Notes: generated by a model not told the origin, from the letters alone. A stretch of 64,000 nt of DNA from Haematococcus lacustris (GCA_030144725.1 JASKMD010000001.1:3457932-3521931), one strand, 5' to 3'; numbered from the stretch's first letter, positions 43,934 to 53,775 are shown. Made by a program: numbers and translations.

Positions 43934-44805
43934 CGCAGGACCCTGTAGCTGTGCGGCAGAACTCTGTAAACAAATGACGCAGGACACTGTAGGCGTGCGG
44001 CAGAACCCTGTAGACAAACGTCGCAGGACCCTGTGGGCGTGCGGCAGAACCCTGTAAACAAATGTCGCAGGACCCTGTAGGCGTGCGGCAAAACCCTGTA
44101 GACTAATGCAGCAGGACCCTGTAGGCGTGCGGCAGAACCCTGTAGCCTAATGTCGCAGGACCCTGTAGGCGTGCGGCAGAACCCTGTAGACAAATGCAGC
44201 AGGACCCTGTAGGCGTGCGGCAGAACCCTGTAGACAAATGCAGCAGGACCCTGTAGGCGTGCGACAGAACCCTGTAGCCTAATGTCGCAGGACCCTGTAG
44301 GCGTGCGGCAGAACCCTGTAGACGTGGGTCGCAGGACCCTGTAGGCGTGCGGCAGAACCCTGTAGACGTGTGTCGTAGGACCCTGTAGGCGTGCGGCAGA
44401 ACCCTGTAGACGTGTGTCGCAGGACCCTGTAGGCGTGCGGCAGAACCCTGTAGACGTGTGTCGCAGGACCCTGTAGGCGTGCGGCAGAACCCTGTAGACG
44501 TGGGTCGCAGGACCCTGTAGGCGTGCGGCAGAACCCTGTAGCCTAATGTCGCAGGACCCTGTTAGCGTGCGGAAGAACCCTGTAGGCGTGGGTCGCAGGA
44601 CCCTGTAGGCGTGCGGCAGAACCCTGTAGCCTAATGTCGCAGGACCCTGTAGGCGTGCGGCAGATTCCTGTAGACAAGTGTCGCAGGACCCTGTAGCCGT
44701 GCGGCAGAACCCTGTAGACGTGTGTCGCAGGACCCTGTAGCCGTGCGGCAGAACCCTGTGGCCCAGGACCCTGTACAGGGTCGGTAGGACCCGGTACAGG
44801 GTCGG
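43934..44805 (+). repeat. Right subterminal array, second part
   Basis: About nineteen more 44-bp units. The outer end carries near-palindromes GGACCCTGTACAGGGTC and GGACCCGGTACAGGGTC at about 44765-44804, mirroring the palindromes at the outer end of the array at 18448. This places full palindromes outermost and half-site units inside. Confidence 0.9.
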
Positions 44806-44874
44806 GCGATTTTTCAAATAGTAATAACATCGCAGCAACTTTGAGTTTTTCAATGATTACAACGGCGATGAGTC

Positions 44875-44954
44875 GGCCATTCCTGGGGCTATCTGCAGTA
44901 TGCCTCCCGGGAGAAAATGATGTAGTCGACTTCCGGCCTTAATCGGCGCGAGTG
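44875..44954 (-). repeat. Right terminal inverted repeat of CACTA-like element
   Basis: Imperfect inverted copy of 23276-23350. GGGCTATCTGCAGT (44886-44899), CGGCCTT (44934-44940) and CGAGTG (44949-44954) are the matching blocks. Confidence 0.65.
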
Positions 44955-45249
44955 GAGTGGAGAAGCTCATCAGCTACCTCATCCTTCTGTGGCTCCTACT
45001 CTGCCTCTGGAGGCCGAATCTGAGCTGGACGAGGTGGACATGGTGCCTGCCACCCAACCATACCCTGATGTCTCAACTACACAACCCATTGCACCGCCCA
45101 ATTATGAAGCGATTGGTTTGGATGACCTGTTCACTCCTCCTTTGCTAGGTGATTGGCCTGTGCTGATTAAGGATTCCCAGGAGCAAGGATGCCATGATGA
45201 TGTCCAGGTACCGCATCATGACTCGCCTACCAAGAAGTCACGGCATTAG
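44955..45249 (+). CDS. Unknown acidic ORF, probable C-terminal exon
   Basis: Open from the transposon boundary to TAG at 45249. It encodes an acidic, Pro-rich tail (EAESELDEVDM, PPNYEAIGLDDLF, PTKKSRH at the end). There is no convincing start codon, so it may be the last exon of a gene separated from its 5' part by the transposon. No family recognised. Confidence 0.3.
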
Positions 45250-45625
45250 GCTCATAAGGGGACATGAGACATTGTACAGCATGGATTTGGAATAGGTGCT
45301 AATTGAATGCATTGGATGTGCTGAGATATGAACTCTGCACCTTTTGCCCCGTGCTCCATTGTCTTTGATGTAAGAGATGGTTATAACTAATGCTTGGGTT
45401 TTCAGGTGTCTTGCTGATCCAGCGTGTTCAGCACCACATGCAAATCTGTACGGTCCTGGCTAGGGTCAAGGTCAGGGTGAAAACCTGTGCCATGTTAGTC
45501 ACTGAACCATGGCACTCATATGACTGACAAACCAGCTTCTTCTTCATCCATTGTCGCATTCATGCAGTGTCACTCTATGTCGCTGCATATGTCATCATGA
45601 ATGTGGTAGCCAGGTGATGCAGTCT
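45250..45625. other. Intergenic stretch, nothing recognised
   Basis: No ORF or repeat that I can support. It probably holds the 3' UTRs of the flanking genes. Confidence 0.5.
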
Positions 45626-46879
45626 TCACTGCCACTTCACATGCAATGGAAACACATCCTCCATGAGGCGCTCCTCCCCCCCCATGTATGTGGTGTCAAT
45701 GAAGATGGACACCCAATTGCAATCATTTTCTTCCACAGCTTGCTTTATGTGCAAAGCAACATCATCATAATGGCACCCCGTGCACTTAGCCAGCCACACG
45801 GCGCTGAGCCTGGGAAGGCCCACTATGACAGCCTTCCACAGCTCAACGGATGAGAGGATGTGGGCATTCTCAATACGCAAATAGTGGCACGTGCCACCAA
45901 AACCTGCCAAGGCTTCCAAATCACTGGCAGTCACGGGAGATCGGTAGACGCTGCTGCCACACTCCACTTTTACCTCCTTGAAGCAGCCTTGCAAGGGACG
46001 CAAGGCAGCCACTACCTCGGGAGGGTAGCTTCCCACACTCATGCGCAACTCATCAACCACCAGCTTGTGACCGGCATGTGCAGCATAAAATCCCTCCATG
46101 GAAGAGCCCTCACCACCCCAGGACCCATCCAAGCGCTTAATGTGTATTGCCACCAAACCATTCAGGGCTAGCAGCTTGCTCAATGTGGCCCAGTGCATCT
46201 TGTCCACATGTATCGTGTCCCACATGCTGACCTGCTCAGCAAGGGAGTCCTCCAGGTCGTCCAGAGTTGGGACATGGAGGGAACGAAGGTTGAGGGCGGA
46301 CTTGACAAAGGCAGACAGGCCGCTGTTATTGTCGCCTACCCAGCTGGTTGTGGTGAGGTCCAGATGGGTCAGCCGCTGAGCTATGGCTGAGTGAGACAGG
46401 AGCCTGGTCAGATGTTGGATGTTGACGAGCTGCATGCTGACCTTCAAAGCTGTGCAGTTGGGAAGGTTGGTGGATAGCAAGCCCTGCCAGCTCTCAAGGT
46501 CCGTGTTGCGTAGGACATCAATCTCTCCCTTGAGATGCACTGTGTGGACAGCTGGGCAGGTGCCCAAGTCTTCGATCATGCTGTCCAGACGTTCTGAAAA
46601 ATCGCTCTTGGGCCAGAGACCCCGCCGCTTTAAGACCAGCACGACAGGCTCCGCCCTTGTCCTCAATGCCTCCGCGGCCGACAGTGTCAGGAAGCCAGAG
46701 TAGGCGTCGATGTACAACACCAAGGTCTTGCAAGTTGATAGACAAGTGGTGAGGGTGACCCTGCTGCAGCGGCTGAAAAGATGGGCTACGGGAAGCGCCG
46801 TCACCAACTTGACAATTTTAGCTAGTATCTCATTGGGCATGTCGCTCAGGCGCGTAGGGCGGTCCGTGGTTTGCGACAT
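45626..46879 (-). CDS. F-box/LRR-like protein A
   Basis: 417 residues, uninterrupted, ATG at 46879. Residues about 10-50 (LSDMPNEILAKIVKLVT) read as an F-box, the Skp1-binding motif of SCF ubiquitin ligases. The rest has irregular Leu-rich repeats (LTHLDLTTTSW, LNLRSLHVPTLDDL, CHYLRIENAHIL), typical substrate-binding parts of F-box proteins. The paralog at 47360 is transcribed away from it and shares the phrases ALRTR and LG(T/A)C(P/T)AVH. Between them is a 342-bp inverted repeat. F-box assignment is by pattern only. Confidence 0.7.
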   Translation of the reverse strand: MSQTTDRPTRLSDMPNEILAKIVKLVTALPVAHLFSRCSRVTLTTCLSTCKTLVLYIDAYSGFLTLSAAEALRTRAEPVVLVLKRRGLWPKSDFSERLDSMIEDLGTCPAVHTVHLKGEIDVLRNTDLESWQGLLSTNLPNCTALKVSMQLVNIQHLTRLLSHSAIAQRLTHLDLTTTSWVGDNNSGLSAFVKSALNLRSLHVPTLDDLEDSLAEQVSMWDTIHVDKMHWATLSKLLALNGLVAIHIKRLDGSWGGEGSSMEGFYAAHAGHKLVVDELRMSVGSYPPEVVAALRPLQGCFKEVKVECGSSVYRSPVTASDLEALAGFGGTCHYLRIENAHILSSVELWKAVIVGLPRLSAVWLAKCTGCHYDDVALHIKQAVEENDCNWVSIFIDTTYMGGEERLMEDVFPLHVKWQ

Positions 46880-46920
46880 CGTGGGACGCTATTGCTGCTG
46901 TGTGCGATGTACTGGGTGCA

Positions 46921-47262
46921 CTCCTACAATTTAGTCCCTGCGTTTGTCCCTGCGTTCTACCGACCTCGTCCGATCCGGCTGGAATTTTGATAGATGGCAG
47001 TTTTCAGAAAATAAAACATATTTTGCAAGAAAAATATGTTGGAAAAATCAGCAGCTGTTGCGCTGTGGCCCGCAACCTATCCCTGCACTCATCCCTGCAC
47101 TCTAGCCACAGGGCCACAGCGCAGCCGCCTTTGATTATTTCGAATTATATTTTCTGAAAAGTATGTTTTATTTTCTGCAAACTACCATCTATCAAAATTT
47201 CAGCCCGATCGGACAAGGTCGGTCAACACGCAGGGACGGACGCAGGGATTAATTTGTAGGAG
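46921..47262. repeat. 342-bp imperfect inverted repeat between divergent F-box genes
   Basis: Arms begin CTCCTACAA (46921) and end TTGTAGGAG (47262) and match over about 110 bp each, including TCCCTGCG repeats, the stretch TTTTGATAGATGG, and CAGAAAATAAAACATA. A second inner pair, GCGCTGTGGCCC and GGGCCACAGCGC, sits nearer the centre. It is either a foldback/MITE-type element or a symmetric bidirectional promoter. It ends 41 bp from the gene A start and 98 bp from the gene B start. Confidence 0.85.
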
Positions 47263-47359
47263 TGTGGTGCACATGTCCCTTGCGGTTGTACTGGTTGGAT
47301 TTGCAAGGATTGGTGCCATTGTTGTGCCGTGCAATCGTCGCGATTCCAATTCGCCAACT

Positions 47360-48271
47360 ATGGCCGCCACCACCCAGCTCTGCCACCTGCCCACAGAAGT
47401 CTTGTCCAACATTGCCTCGCGCTTGTTGTCGAAGGCTGATGTAATTGCGTTCAGCCGCACCTGTGGCGCAATCCTGACAGCACGCCTGGCGACCTGCTCG
47501 ACTCTCACCCTCTACTTGGACCGCGTAGAAGTGAAGCGATTCGTGAAGCTGCCAGCCGTGGCGGTGCTGCGCACAAGGACTGCGCCGCTGAAGCTGATAT
47601 TCCGGCAACGTGACAACATGGACTCCACTTTCGTCACAGGCCTGCTGAGGGATGTGCTAAACGAGTTAGGGGCCTGCACAGCCGTCCATGCCATGCAGTT
47701 GGAAGGAGTCAGGGGGGTGCAGCTGCAACTGGGGCCGTGGCTGGTTGACAGCATGGTGGCGTGCTTCCCTAACCTCCATGACTTTACCATCCGTGGGATG
47801 GGCGTTCGCCTTGATCAGGCTGTCAGTGTGCTCACCAGACCTGCCCTCAGCAGCCAGCTAACCCATGTGGACATCAGCACAGCTCAGGTGCTACCAGCCA
47901 GCCCAACACAAGTCGCTGCCTTCGTCCAGGCCTCTCTCTCCCTCCACTCTCTTCGTGTCAGCAGCCTGGACCAGCTGCAGGTCTCTCTGCGTGATGCACC
48001 ATGCAGCTGGCGCACGCTTCATGTGGATAACATGGAGAGCACCACCGTCAGCAAGCTGCCTCTCCATGCCGTCACTGAGGCTGTGCATATTGGGTGCCTG
48101 ACTGTGTCAACGGTGTACCACCCCTTGGCAGCTGTCACAGCCATGGCTACCAGCTTTGCTGATGGTGCGTCTGTGCGGCCACAGGTTGATGTGCTCAACC
48201 TCAGTGTCACTCACGATAAACAAGGACCGGTCGCGATTGGACCAACCATAGTTCATTGGAAAGAGGAGTAG
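47360..48271 (+). CDS. F-box/LRR-like protein B, C-terminally truncated
   Basis: ATG at 47360 (CACCTGCC follows within the F-box, LCHLPTEVLSNIASRLL). The frame is open further upstream, but this ATG best matches the start of protein A. About 303 residues against 417 for A. Leu-rich segments such as LTHVDISTAQVL and LSLHSLRVSSLDQL align with A. Similarity ends near LNLSVTHD (about 48217), and the last 17 residues are unrelated. An AAGGCCG transposon-like terminus lies at 48272, so the gene was probably truncated by an insertion. Confidence 0.65.
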   Translation: MAATTQLCHLPTEVLSNIASRLLSKADVIAFSRTCGAILTARLATCSTLTLYLDRVEVKRFVKLPAVAVLRTRTAPLKLIFRQRDNMDSTFVTGLLRDVLNELGACTAVHAMQLEGVRGVQLQLGPWLVDSMVACFPNLHDFTIRGMGVRLDQAVSVLTRPALSSQLTHVDISTAQVLPASPTQVAAFVQASLSLHSLRVSSLDQLQVSLRDAPCSWRTLHVDNMESTTVSKLPLHAVTEAVHIGCLTVSTVYHPLAAVTAMATSFADGASVRPQVDVLNLSVTHDKQGPVAIGPTIVHWKEE

Positions 48272-48290
48272 AAGGCCGTTCGAACGGTAT
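48272..48290 (+). repeat. Possible CACTA-like terminus
   Basis: AAGGCCGTTCG is followed 83 bp later by an ATCTGTACAGAT array, the same order as at 10696. Support is only a short match, and no partner end was found. Confidence 0.3.
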
Positions 48291-48354
48291 AAGTCTTATG
48301 TAACTCCGTGCATCCGTTGCGACGCAATTTGGCCGCGATTTTCTTCGCTTTCGT

Positions 48355-48604
48355 ATCTGTACAGATACGCTATGTAGCTATCTGTACAGATGTCTGCAAA
48401 GCTATCTGTACAGATGTGTATTGTTATCTGTACAGATGCCTTCTTAGCTATCTGTACAGATGCCCCTTTCAGCTATCTGTACAGATGCCTCTGAGCTATC
48501 TATACAGATGCTTCTTTGCTATCTGTACAGATGCTTGCTTTGCTATCTGTACAGACGCTTGTTTTGCTATCTGTACAGACGCTTGTTTGAGTATCTGTTC
48601 GGAC
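48355..48604 (+). repeat. Second ATCTGTACAGAT array, 11 copies
   Basis: Eleven motif copies spaced about 22-25 bp, the first six perfect and the last five with one to three changes. Spacers differ from those at 10859-11522, so the two arrays share the motif but are not a simple duplication. Confidence 0.9.
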
Positions 48605-48624
48605 GCTTGTTACATATCTCCTTG

Positions 48625-48955
48625 TCCAAACACCCCGCAACACCTCGCTACAACCCCGCAAAACACATGCATTGACGCTCAAACACCTCGCAACACCTCG
48701 CAACACCCCCGCAAAACACATGTGTTGACGCTCAAACACCCCGCTACACCCCCGCAAAACACATGTATTGACACCCAAACACCCCGCAACACCCCCGCAA
48801 AACACATGTATTGACACCCAAACACCCCGCAACACCTCGCTACGGGACTCGCAAGCACATGTATTGACACCCAAACATTCCGCAACACCCCCGCAAAACA
48901 CATGTTCAACACCCAAACACCCCGCAACACCTCACTTCGCTACTCCTATACACAT
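48625..48955 (+). repeat. CCCCGCAACACC minisatellite
   Basis: Units of about 45-50 bp built on CAAACACCCCGCAACACC and GCAAAACACATGTATTGAC, six to seven copies. A related single copy is at about 23775-23825, next to the left array of the CACTA-like element. Confidence 0.8.
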
Positions 48956-48981
48956 GTCTTAGTCCACCATCACCCGGAGAC

Positions 48982-49395
48982 TGTAACAGTAGTGTTTGTG
49001 CGGTCAGGATGCATGGTCGGCTGAGGCATAAGTGCCGGCTTGCAGCCGTCGAGCATGCTGACTTGTGCGGCTATTGCTGCCGCTGCGGCTGTCTACATAC
49101 TCATCGACAGCCTCCGAGTCGCGCAGTGGGTAGTGCAGTGTACTTACATCGTGAAGACGTCGTAAAGAACTAATCCATCAAGAGAAGAGTAGTCATTGCA
49201 AGCATTGTAGTCTTTGTCTAGAAGCAACATCATCTAAGGACCAAGCCTCCAAGAAGTCCCCCAAGAAGTCCAGGAACCCCTAGCATCGCAAGATCTCGTC
49301 ATAAGTAAGATGCAATTCAAATCTCACAGAATCTTGCATGCAGAAAAGAAACACAAACCTACCATTCATCCTAGCTGAGTGTCTGGACTGTTACA
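48982..49395 (-). repeat. Gypsy-4 3' LTR
   Basis: 414 bp. I saw no difference from the other LTR. No T-arm/B-box motif was found in it, unlike the other three LTR families. Confidence 0.93.
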
Positions 49396-49852
49396 CTCTC
49401 CCCCACTCCGAAAAGCTACGTCCCGGAGCTTGCAGTTTTGAGGTCAATCATGTTCAACAGCATGCAACAGCAGGCATGGACATGCAGGCAATGACAGGCA
49501 GGCAGGAACAGGCTACATGCAACAGACAAGCAAATGCAACGAGCTCCATGCAAACCATGCTGAAACTATGAAATCAGAGTCTTGAGCTGACCGTTGTCTC
49601 GTTCTCCTCCTCCTTCCAAGCTGACTGAAGAAACCATCGTGACAGAAACTGAGAAACAGAAGATGTGGTAGTTGTGTTCAGCGCAGGTTGCAATGGGTAA
49701 TCAGGCCATGCCGGCTGCGTAGTGCTTGAACAGATTGGTGGGACATACGCAGACATATGCCTTGTCCCTAACCAAGACGATGGGTGTATCATGTGCCTCA
49801 CATGTCAGGTTGGAGCCATTGTGCCAACAGGGATATAAAACCTGCGGAGCCC

Positions 49853-50116
49853 TCAGCCAGTGTGGAACAACAGATTGCCCGCGATTGTGAACTGGCGTGA
49901 TTTGCCAGCAAGTATGATTTGTTGGGTGACAGAGTGCGAGTGTTCTGTGCCCTGGGCGGTGATGCCCGATTTGAGTGTGTGCAGCTGCATGATGTGAGCA
50001 TACACGTGATAGTCAGGCCTATGGGATAGCGCGTCCGCCCCCACGTTGAGTTTGCCTGGGATGTGGTCGAGTTGACCGTTGTTGTGTGCTACCTCAGGTG
50101 CTACCTGGGCTGCCAT
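49853..50116 (-). pseudogene. Gypsy-4 pol remnant (end of RNase H)
   Basis: The encoded segment DHIPGKLNVGADALSHRPDY matches the conserved end of Gypsy RNase H, where (I/Y)LPG-x-N-x-AD-x-LSR is usual. The flanking RT and integrase regions are gone. Confidence 0.7.
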
Positions 50117-50420
50117 GATGTGCGCATGCCGTGCGCTATGCGACTTGAGTGTTCTGGCTGGCTGCTGGGCTGTGTAGCTCTGCTGCCATGATGTATGTGT
50201 GCTTTCTCAGGTACTACCTGGACTGCCATGATGTACGCATGCCGTGCGCAATGCGACTTGAGTGTTCTGGCAGGCTGTAGGGCTGCGTATCTCTGCTGCC
50301 ATGTTGTGTATGTGTGCTTCCTTAGGTGCTACCTGGGATGCAAGTGAGTGCGCATGCTGTGAAGCTATGCGGCTTGTTTTTGTGGTCAGGCTGCTAGGCT
50401 GGATAGCTTTGCTGCCATGT
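50085..50420 (-). repeat. About 125-bp tandem repeats inside Gypsy-4
   Basis: Two to three units containing GTGCTACCTGG, CTGCCATGATGT, GCATGCCGTGCGC and CGACTTGAGTGTTCTGG. The rest of the interior to 51740 is Gly/Ser codon-like, repetitive sequence without a convincing ORF. Confidence 0.7.
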
Positions 50421-51758
50421 TGTGTATGATGTTCTCTGCATGGAATGCAGGAGTGTAGGCTGTAGCTGATGGTCTCTGTGGCTGAAGCCAGCAGGGTGCA
50501 TGAAGCGAGAGATGTGCTGTGTGCCGTCTCTGTGGCTGATGCCAACAGGGCTGATGCGATGGGACTGCGGCTCTGGAGGTCTCGCTCGAAGCGGGATGCG
50601 ACGGTGCAACACGACTGCGACTGTACCTGTGCAAGGTGTTCTCCTCATAGAAGCGTAGAAGGGCATCCGAGCTCTCCGCTGTGGGGCTCCGCTAATGTTA
50701 GAGTTGAGCTGCAAATGGTCGACCAAGTCGTCCCAGAGCGATGTCGACAGTAGAACTGTTGATTGGGAAAAGCGTCGAAGGGTGGCGTATGGTGCACTGA
50801 TCGCTGGGTCAGATGAGAGTGCATGCCTTTAGACGTCAAGATATGACTACTGGGCTGGCCCCCATGCTACTTTGCCTTGCTTGTCGTTTCTGTCAGCTTG
50901 AGACGATGCCTGGTAGGTTAATATCAGACTGCCAGCTGCATGGTGTGGCTCTCTGCAGGCTGGTGCACTGCAGGGTACTGTTCTCTGCTTGAGCAGGGTG
51001 ATGGAGTTGGTGATCACATGTTGGGTGTGCTCTGTGCCTAGAGGTGGCCAGGCATGTGTTGTTGGTGTTAGGCGTCTCTGCTCAGGGCAGGAGTGCAGCT
51101 ATGTGTTCTCTGTTTGAGCAGGCTGGTTGTGGTGATAGAGATGAGGCTCTGCATAGGGCAGGTTGTGTAGGGACCTGCAAGGAGCAGGTTGGTGTAAGGT
51201 TGTGCAGCCTAGTATGTTGCAGGGTCTCAGCAAGGCGCTGGATGTGTGTTGGCTGCAGTTTCACTATGATGTAACTCTGCTAAGGGCAGGCTATGGACGG
51301 TTGGCTGCTTCTGTGGTCAGGTTTGGTGCTAGGCTAGGGTGGTGGCGGGGATGTAGGTGGCAAGCAGCGCACATGACATTGTGCAAGGCAAGCTCAGCAT
51401 TCCTCCGCGTGAGCGGGACAAAGCATCCTCTGCAACAGCAGGCTCCGCGCAAGCGGGAGTCTCCGTGTGAACGGGCAAAGCAAGTCAGCAAGACAAGCCT
51501 CTGCAAACGCAGGCTCCGCTCACGCGGGACTCTCCGTGTGAACGGGCAAAGCAAGTCTGCGAAACAGCAGTGCAAGCACAGCAAGCACAGCAGGTACAGG
51601 CTGTACAACACCTCTCAGGAGTCTCTGCAGCAGCAGGCACCGAGACAAGTGCTGGAGCTGGAGCCATCAGTTCCGGCTCCAACGGTACCTCCGACTGAGT
51701 TGGGTCCGGTGTCACTCTGCGCAAAGGCCGCGACGATCGAACAATTGCGGAAACCAGA

Positions 51759-52172
51759 TGTAACAGTAGTGTTTGTGCGGTCAGGATGCATGGTCGGCTG
51801 AGGCATAAGTGCCGGCTTGCAGCCGTCGAGCATGCTGACTTGTGCGGCTATTGCTGCCGCTGCGGCTGTCTACATACTCATCGACAGCCTCCGAGTCGCG
51901 CAGTGGGTAGTGCAGTGTACTTACATCGTGAAGACGTCGTAAAGAACTAATCCATCAAGAGAAGAGTAGTCATTGCAAGCATTGTAGTCTTTGTCTAGAA
52001 GCAACATCATCTAAGGACCAAGCCTCCAAGAAGTCCCCCAAGAAGTCCAGGAACCCCTAGCATCGCAAGATCTCGTCATAAGTAAGATGCAATTCAAATC
52101 TCACAGAATCTTGCATGCAGAAAAGAAACACAAACCTACCATTCATCCTAGCTGAGTGTCTGGACTGTTACA
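51759..52172 (-). repeat. Gypsy-4 5' LTR
   Basis: 414 bp, partner of 48982-49395, followed by the target duplication GAGAC. Confidence 0.93.
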
Positions 52173-52177
52173 GAGAC

Positions 52178-52694
52178 CCTATGGGAATGCTAAGCATATG
52201 GGTTAATGCATCAACGACTTGCAACACCTCCGCATAAGGTGACAAGGTGACAACACCATACAACACCAACAATGACATCACCAACACCAACAACACCAAC
52301 AACAAGACCACCACACCACACACACACCATGGTGACAACACAACAACACAACGATGGGTACAAGGTGACAACGTGACAACAAGGATGGACGCTACAACAA
52401 GCGTGATGCTACAACTCTTCTTGGTGATGTACTACACCGGGTGCAACTTCATAGGCTCCTCTTATGTGCTCCCGCTATCCTTCACCCACCACACTACCAT
52501 TGACGCCCACCTACCACACCTATGCCATGTCGCACAACAAGCACGGGCTGACAACCATCCACCTATCGTCCCCTTAGGAGAGGGATGGGTAGGGTCATTG
52601 TGGTGTGTGGGCATGGCATGGCATGGGTGGGCTGGGTGGGCTGCTACTACGGGATCCCACTCCAAGCTGCCCACTCCATGTTGCCCGCTCCGAG
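52178..52694. other. Low-complexity ACA/CAACACC stretch
   Basis: Rich in CAACACC and ACAAC. No gene supported. Confidence 0.5.
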
Positions 52695-52975
52695 TTGCTA
52701 CGCCAAGGGTAGGGTAGGGAGAGGGCTACTATGCCAAGGGTAGGGTAGGGAGAGGGCTGCTATGCCAAGGGTAGGGTAGGGAGAGGGCTGCTACGCCAAG
52801 GGTAGGGTAGGGAGAGGGCTGTTACGCCAAGGGTAGGGTAGGGAGAGGGCTACTATGCCAAGGGTAGGGTAGGGAGAGGGCTGCTACGCCAAGGGTAGGG
52901 TAAGGAGAGGGCTGCTACGCCAAGGGTAGGGTAGGGAGAGGGCTGCTATGCCAAGGGTAGGGTAGGGAGAGGGCT
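52695..52975 (+). repeat. 31-bp minisatellite with GGGTAGGGTAGGG
   Basis: About nine units of 31 bp, each with GCTGCTACGCCAAGG or a variant and GGGTAGGGTAGGGAGAGG. The G-runs could form quadruplexes. Long Pro/Ser ORFs on the minus strand are products of the repeat. Confidence 0.9.
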
Positions 52976-53344
52976 GCAGCGTGTCGTGAGGCGGGGGTGG
53001 GAAAGGGGGGAGGTAGGTGGGGTGGTAGACTTGGAGGTGGTGGGACAGGGTAGGGTAGGGGGAAGGGGGAAGGGGGAAGGGTAAAGGAGGAAGGGGGGGG
53101 AAGGGGGGAGGGCTGACCGTGGGACCTGCAGTAAACAAGGGGCATCTTTGCGGTAACGCTGGGCGGCGGACCACTCATGTGCAAGGGCTGGCCACTCACA
53201 GTTTGCTAGCGCCTCTTCCATACCTACTTGGCATCGCCTCCATGGCTGCCGCTCCTGGCTGCTCCTGCGCTCCATGCACCTGCTTCTTGTGGTAGGGTGA
53301 TGAAGGAGGTGGTGGTGGGTGGGGGAGGGGAGGGGAGGGGAGGA

Positions 53345-53735
53345 GAGGGGCTGGGTTGGGCTGGGCTGGGCTGGGCTGGGCTGGGCTGGGCTGGGCTGGG
53401 CTGGGCTGGGCTGGGCTGGGCTGGGCTGGGCTGGGCTGGGCTGGGCTGGGCTGGCCTGGCCTGGGCTGGGCTGGGCTGGGCTGGGCTGGGCTGGGCTGGG
53501 CTGGGCTGGGCTGGGCTGGGCTGGGCTGGGCTGGGCTGGGCTGGGCTGGGCTGGGCTGGGCTGGGCTGGGCTGGGCTGGGCTGGGCTGGGCTGGGCTGGG
53601 CTGGGCTGGGCTGGGCTGGGCTGGGCTGGGCTGGGCTGGGCTGGGCTGGGCTGGGCTGGGCTGGGCTGGGCTGGGCTGGGCTGGGCTGGGCTGGGCTGGG
53701 CTGGGCTGGGCTGGGCTGGGCTGGGCTGGGCTGGA
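53345..53735 (+). repeat. (CTGGG)n microsatellite
   Basis: About 75 almost uninterrupted CTGGG units with one small variation near 53450 (GGCCTGGCC). Flanked by other G-rich DNA (53290-53345 and 53735-53775). Open frames on both strands encode only WAGLG or PAQPS repeats. Confidence 0.97.
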
Positions 53736-53775
53736 CGGGGCGGGGCGGGGCGGGGCTTGGCGGGGCGGGGCAGCT

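Larger units (their letters stand above)
23276..44954 (+). mobile_element. CACTA/EnSpm-like DNA transposon with two nested retrotransposons
   Basis: Terminal regions are inverted and related: left CACTCGTGGAGAATAAGGCC, right (reverse complement) CACTCGCGCCGATTAAGGCC, and further in both have ACTGCAGATAGCCC (23321-23334 and 44886-44899). CACT termini and a TNP2-like transposase are features of the CACTA superfamily. Two boundary readings are possible: CACTC ends at 23276 and 44954, without a clean target duplication, or AAGGCCG ends at 23290 and 44940 flanked by AAT on both sides. Inside are a left array (23415-23740), the transposase gene, Dualen copy 2, the right array, and Gypsy-2. Without the nested elements the transposon would be about 5.6 kb. 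Confidence 0.7.
48982..52172 (-). mobile_element. Gypsy-4: internally deleted LTR retrotransposon
   Basis: Two 414-bp direct repeats, each TGTAACA to TGTTACA, with GAGAC at 48977-48981 and 52173-52177. Minus orientation follows from the primer-binding site inside the right LTR (TGGTTTCCGCAATT, complement of about 51742-51756) and the purine tract at the left LTR (complement of 49396-49409). The 2.36-kb internal region keeps only a small RNase H-connection fragment and tandem repeats, so the element is non-autonomous. Confidence 0.93.
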
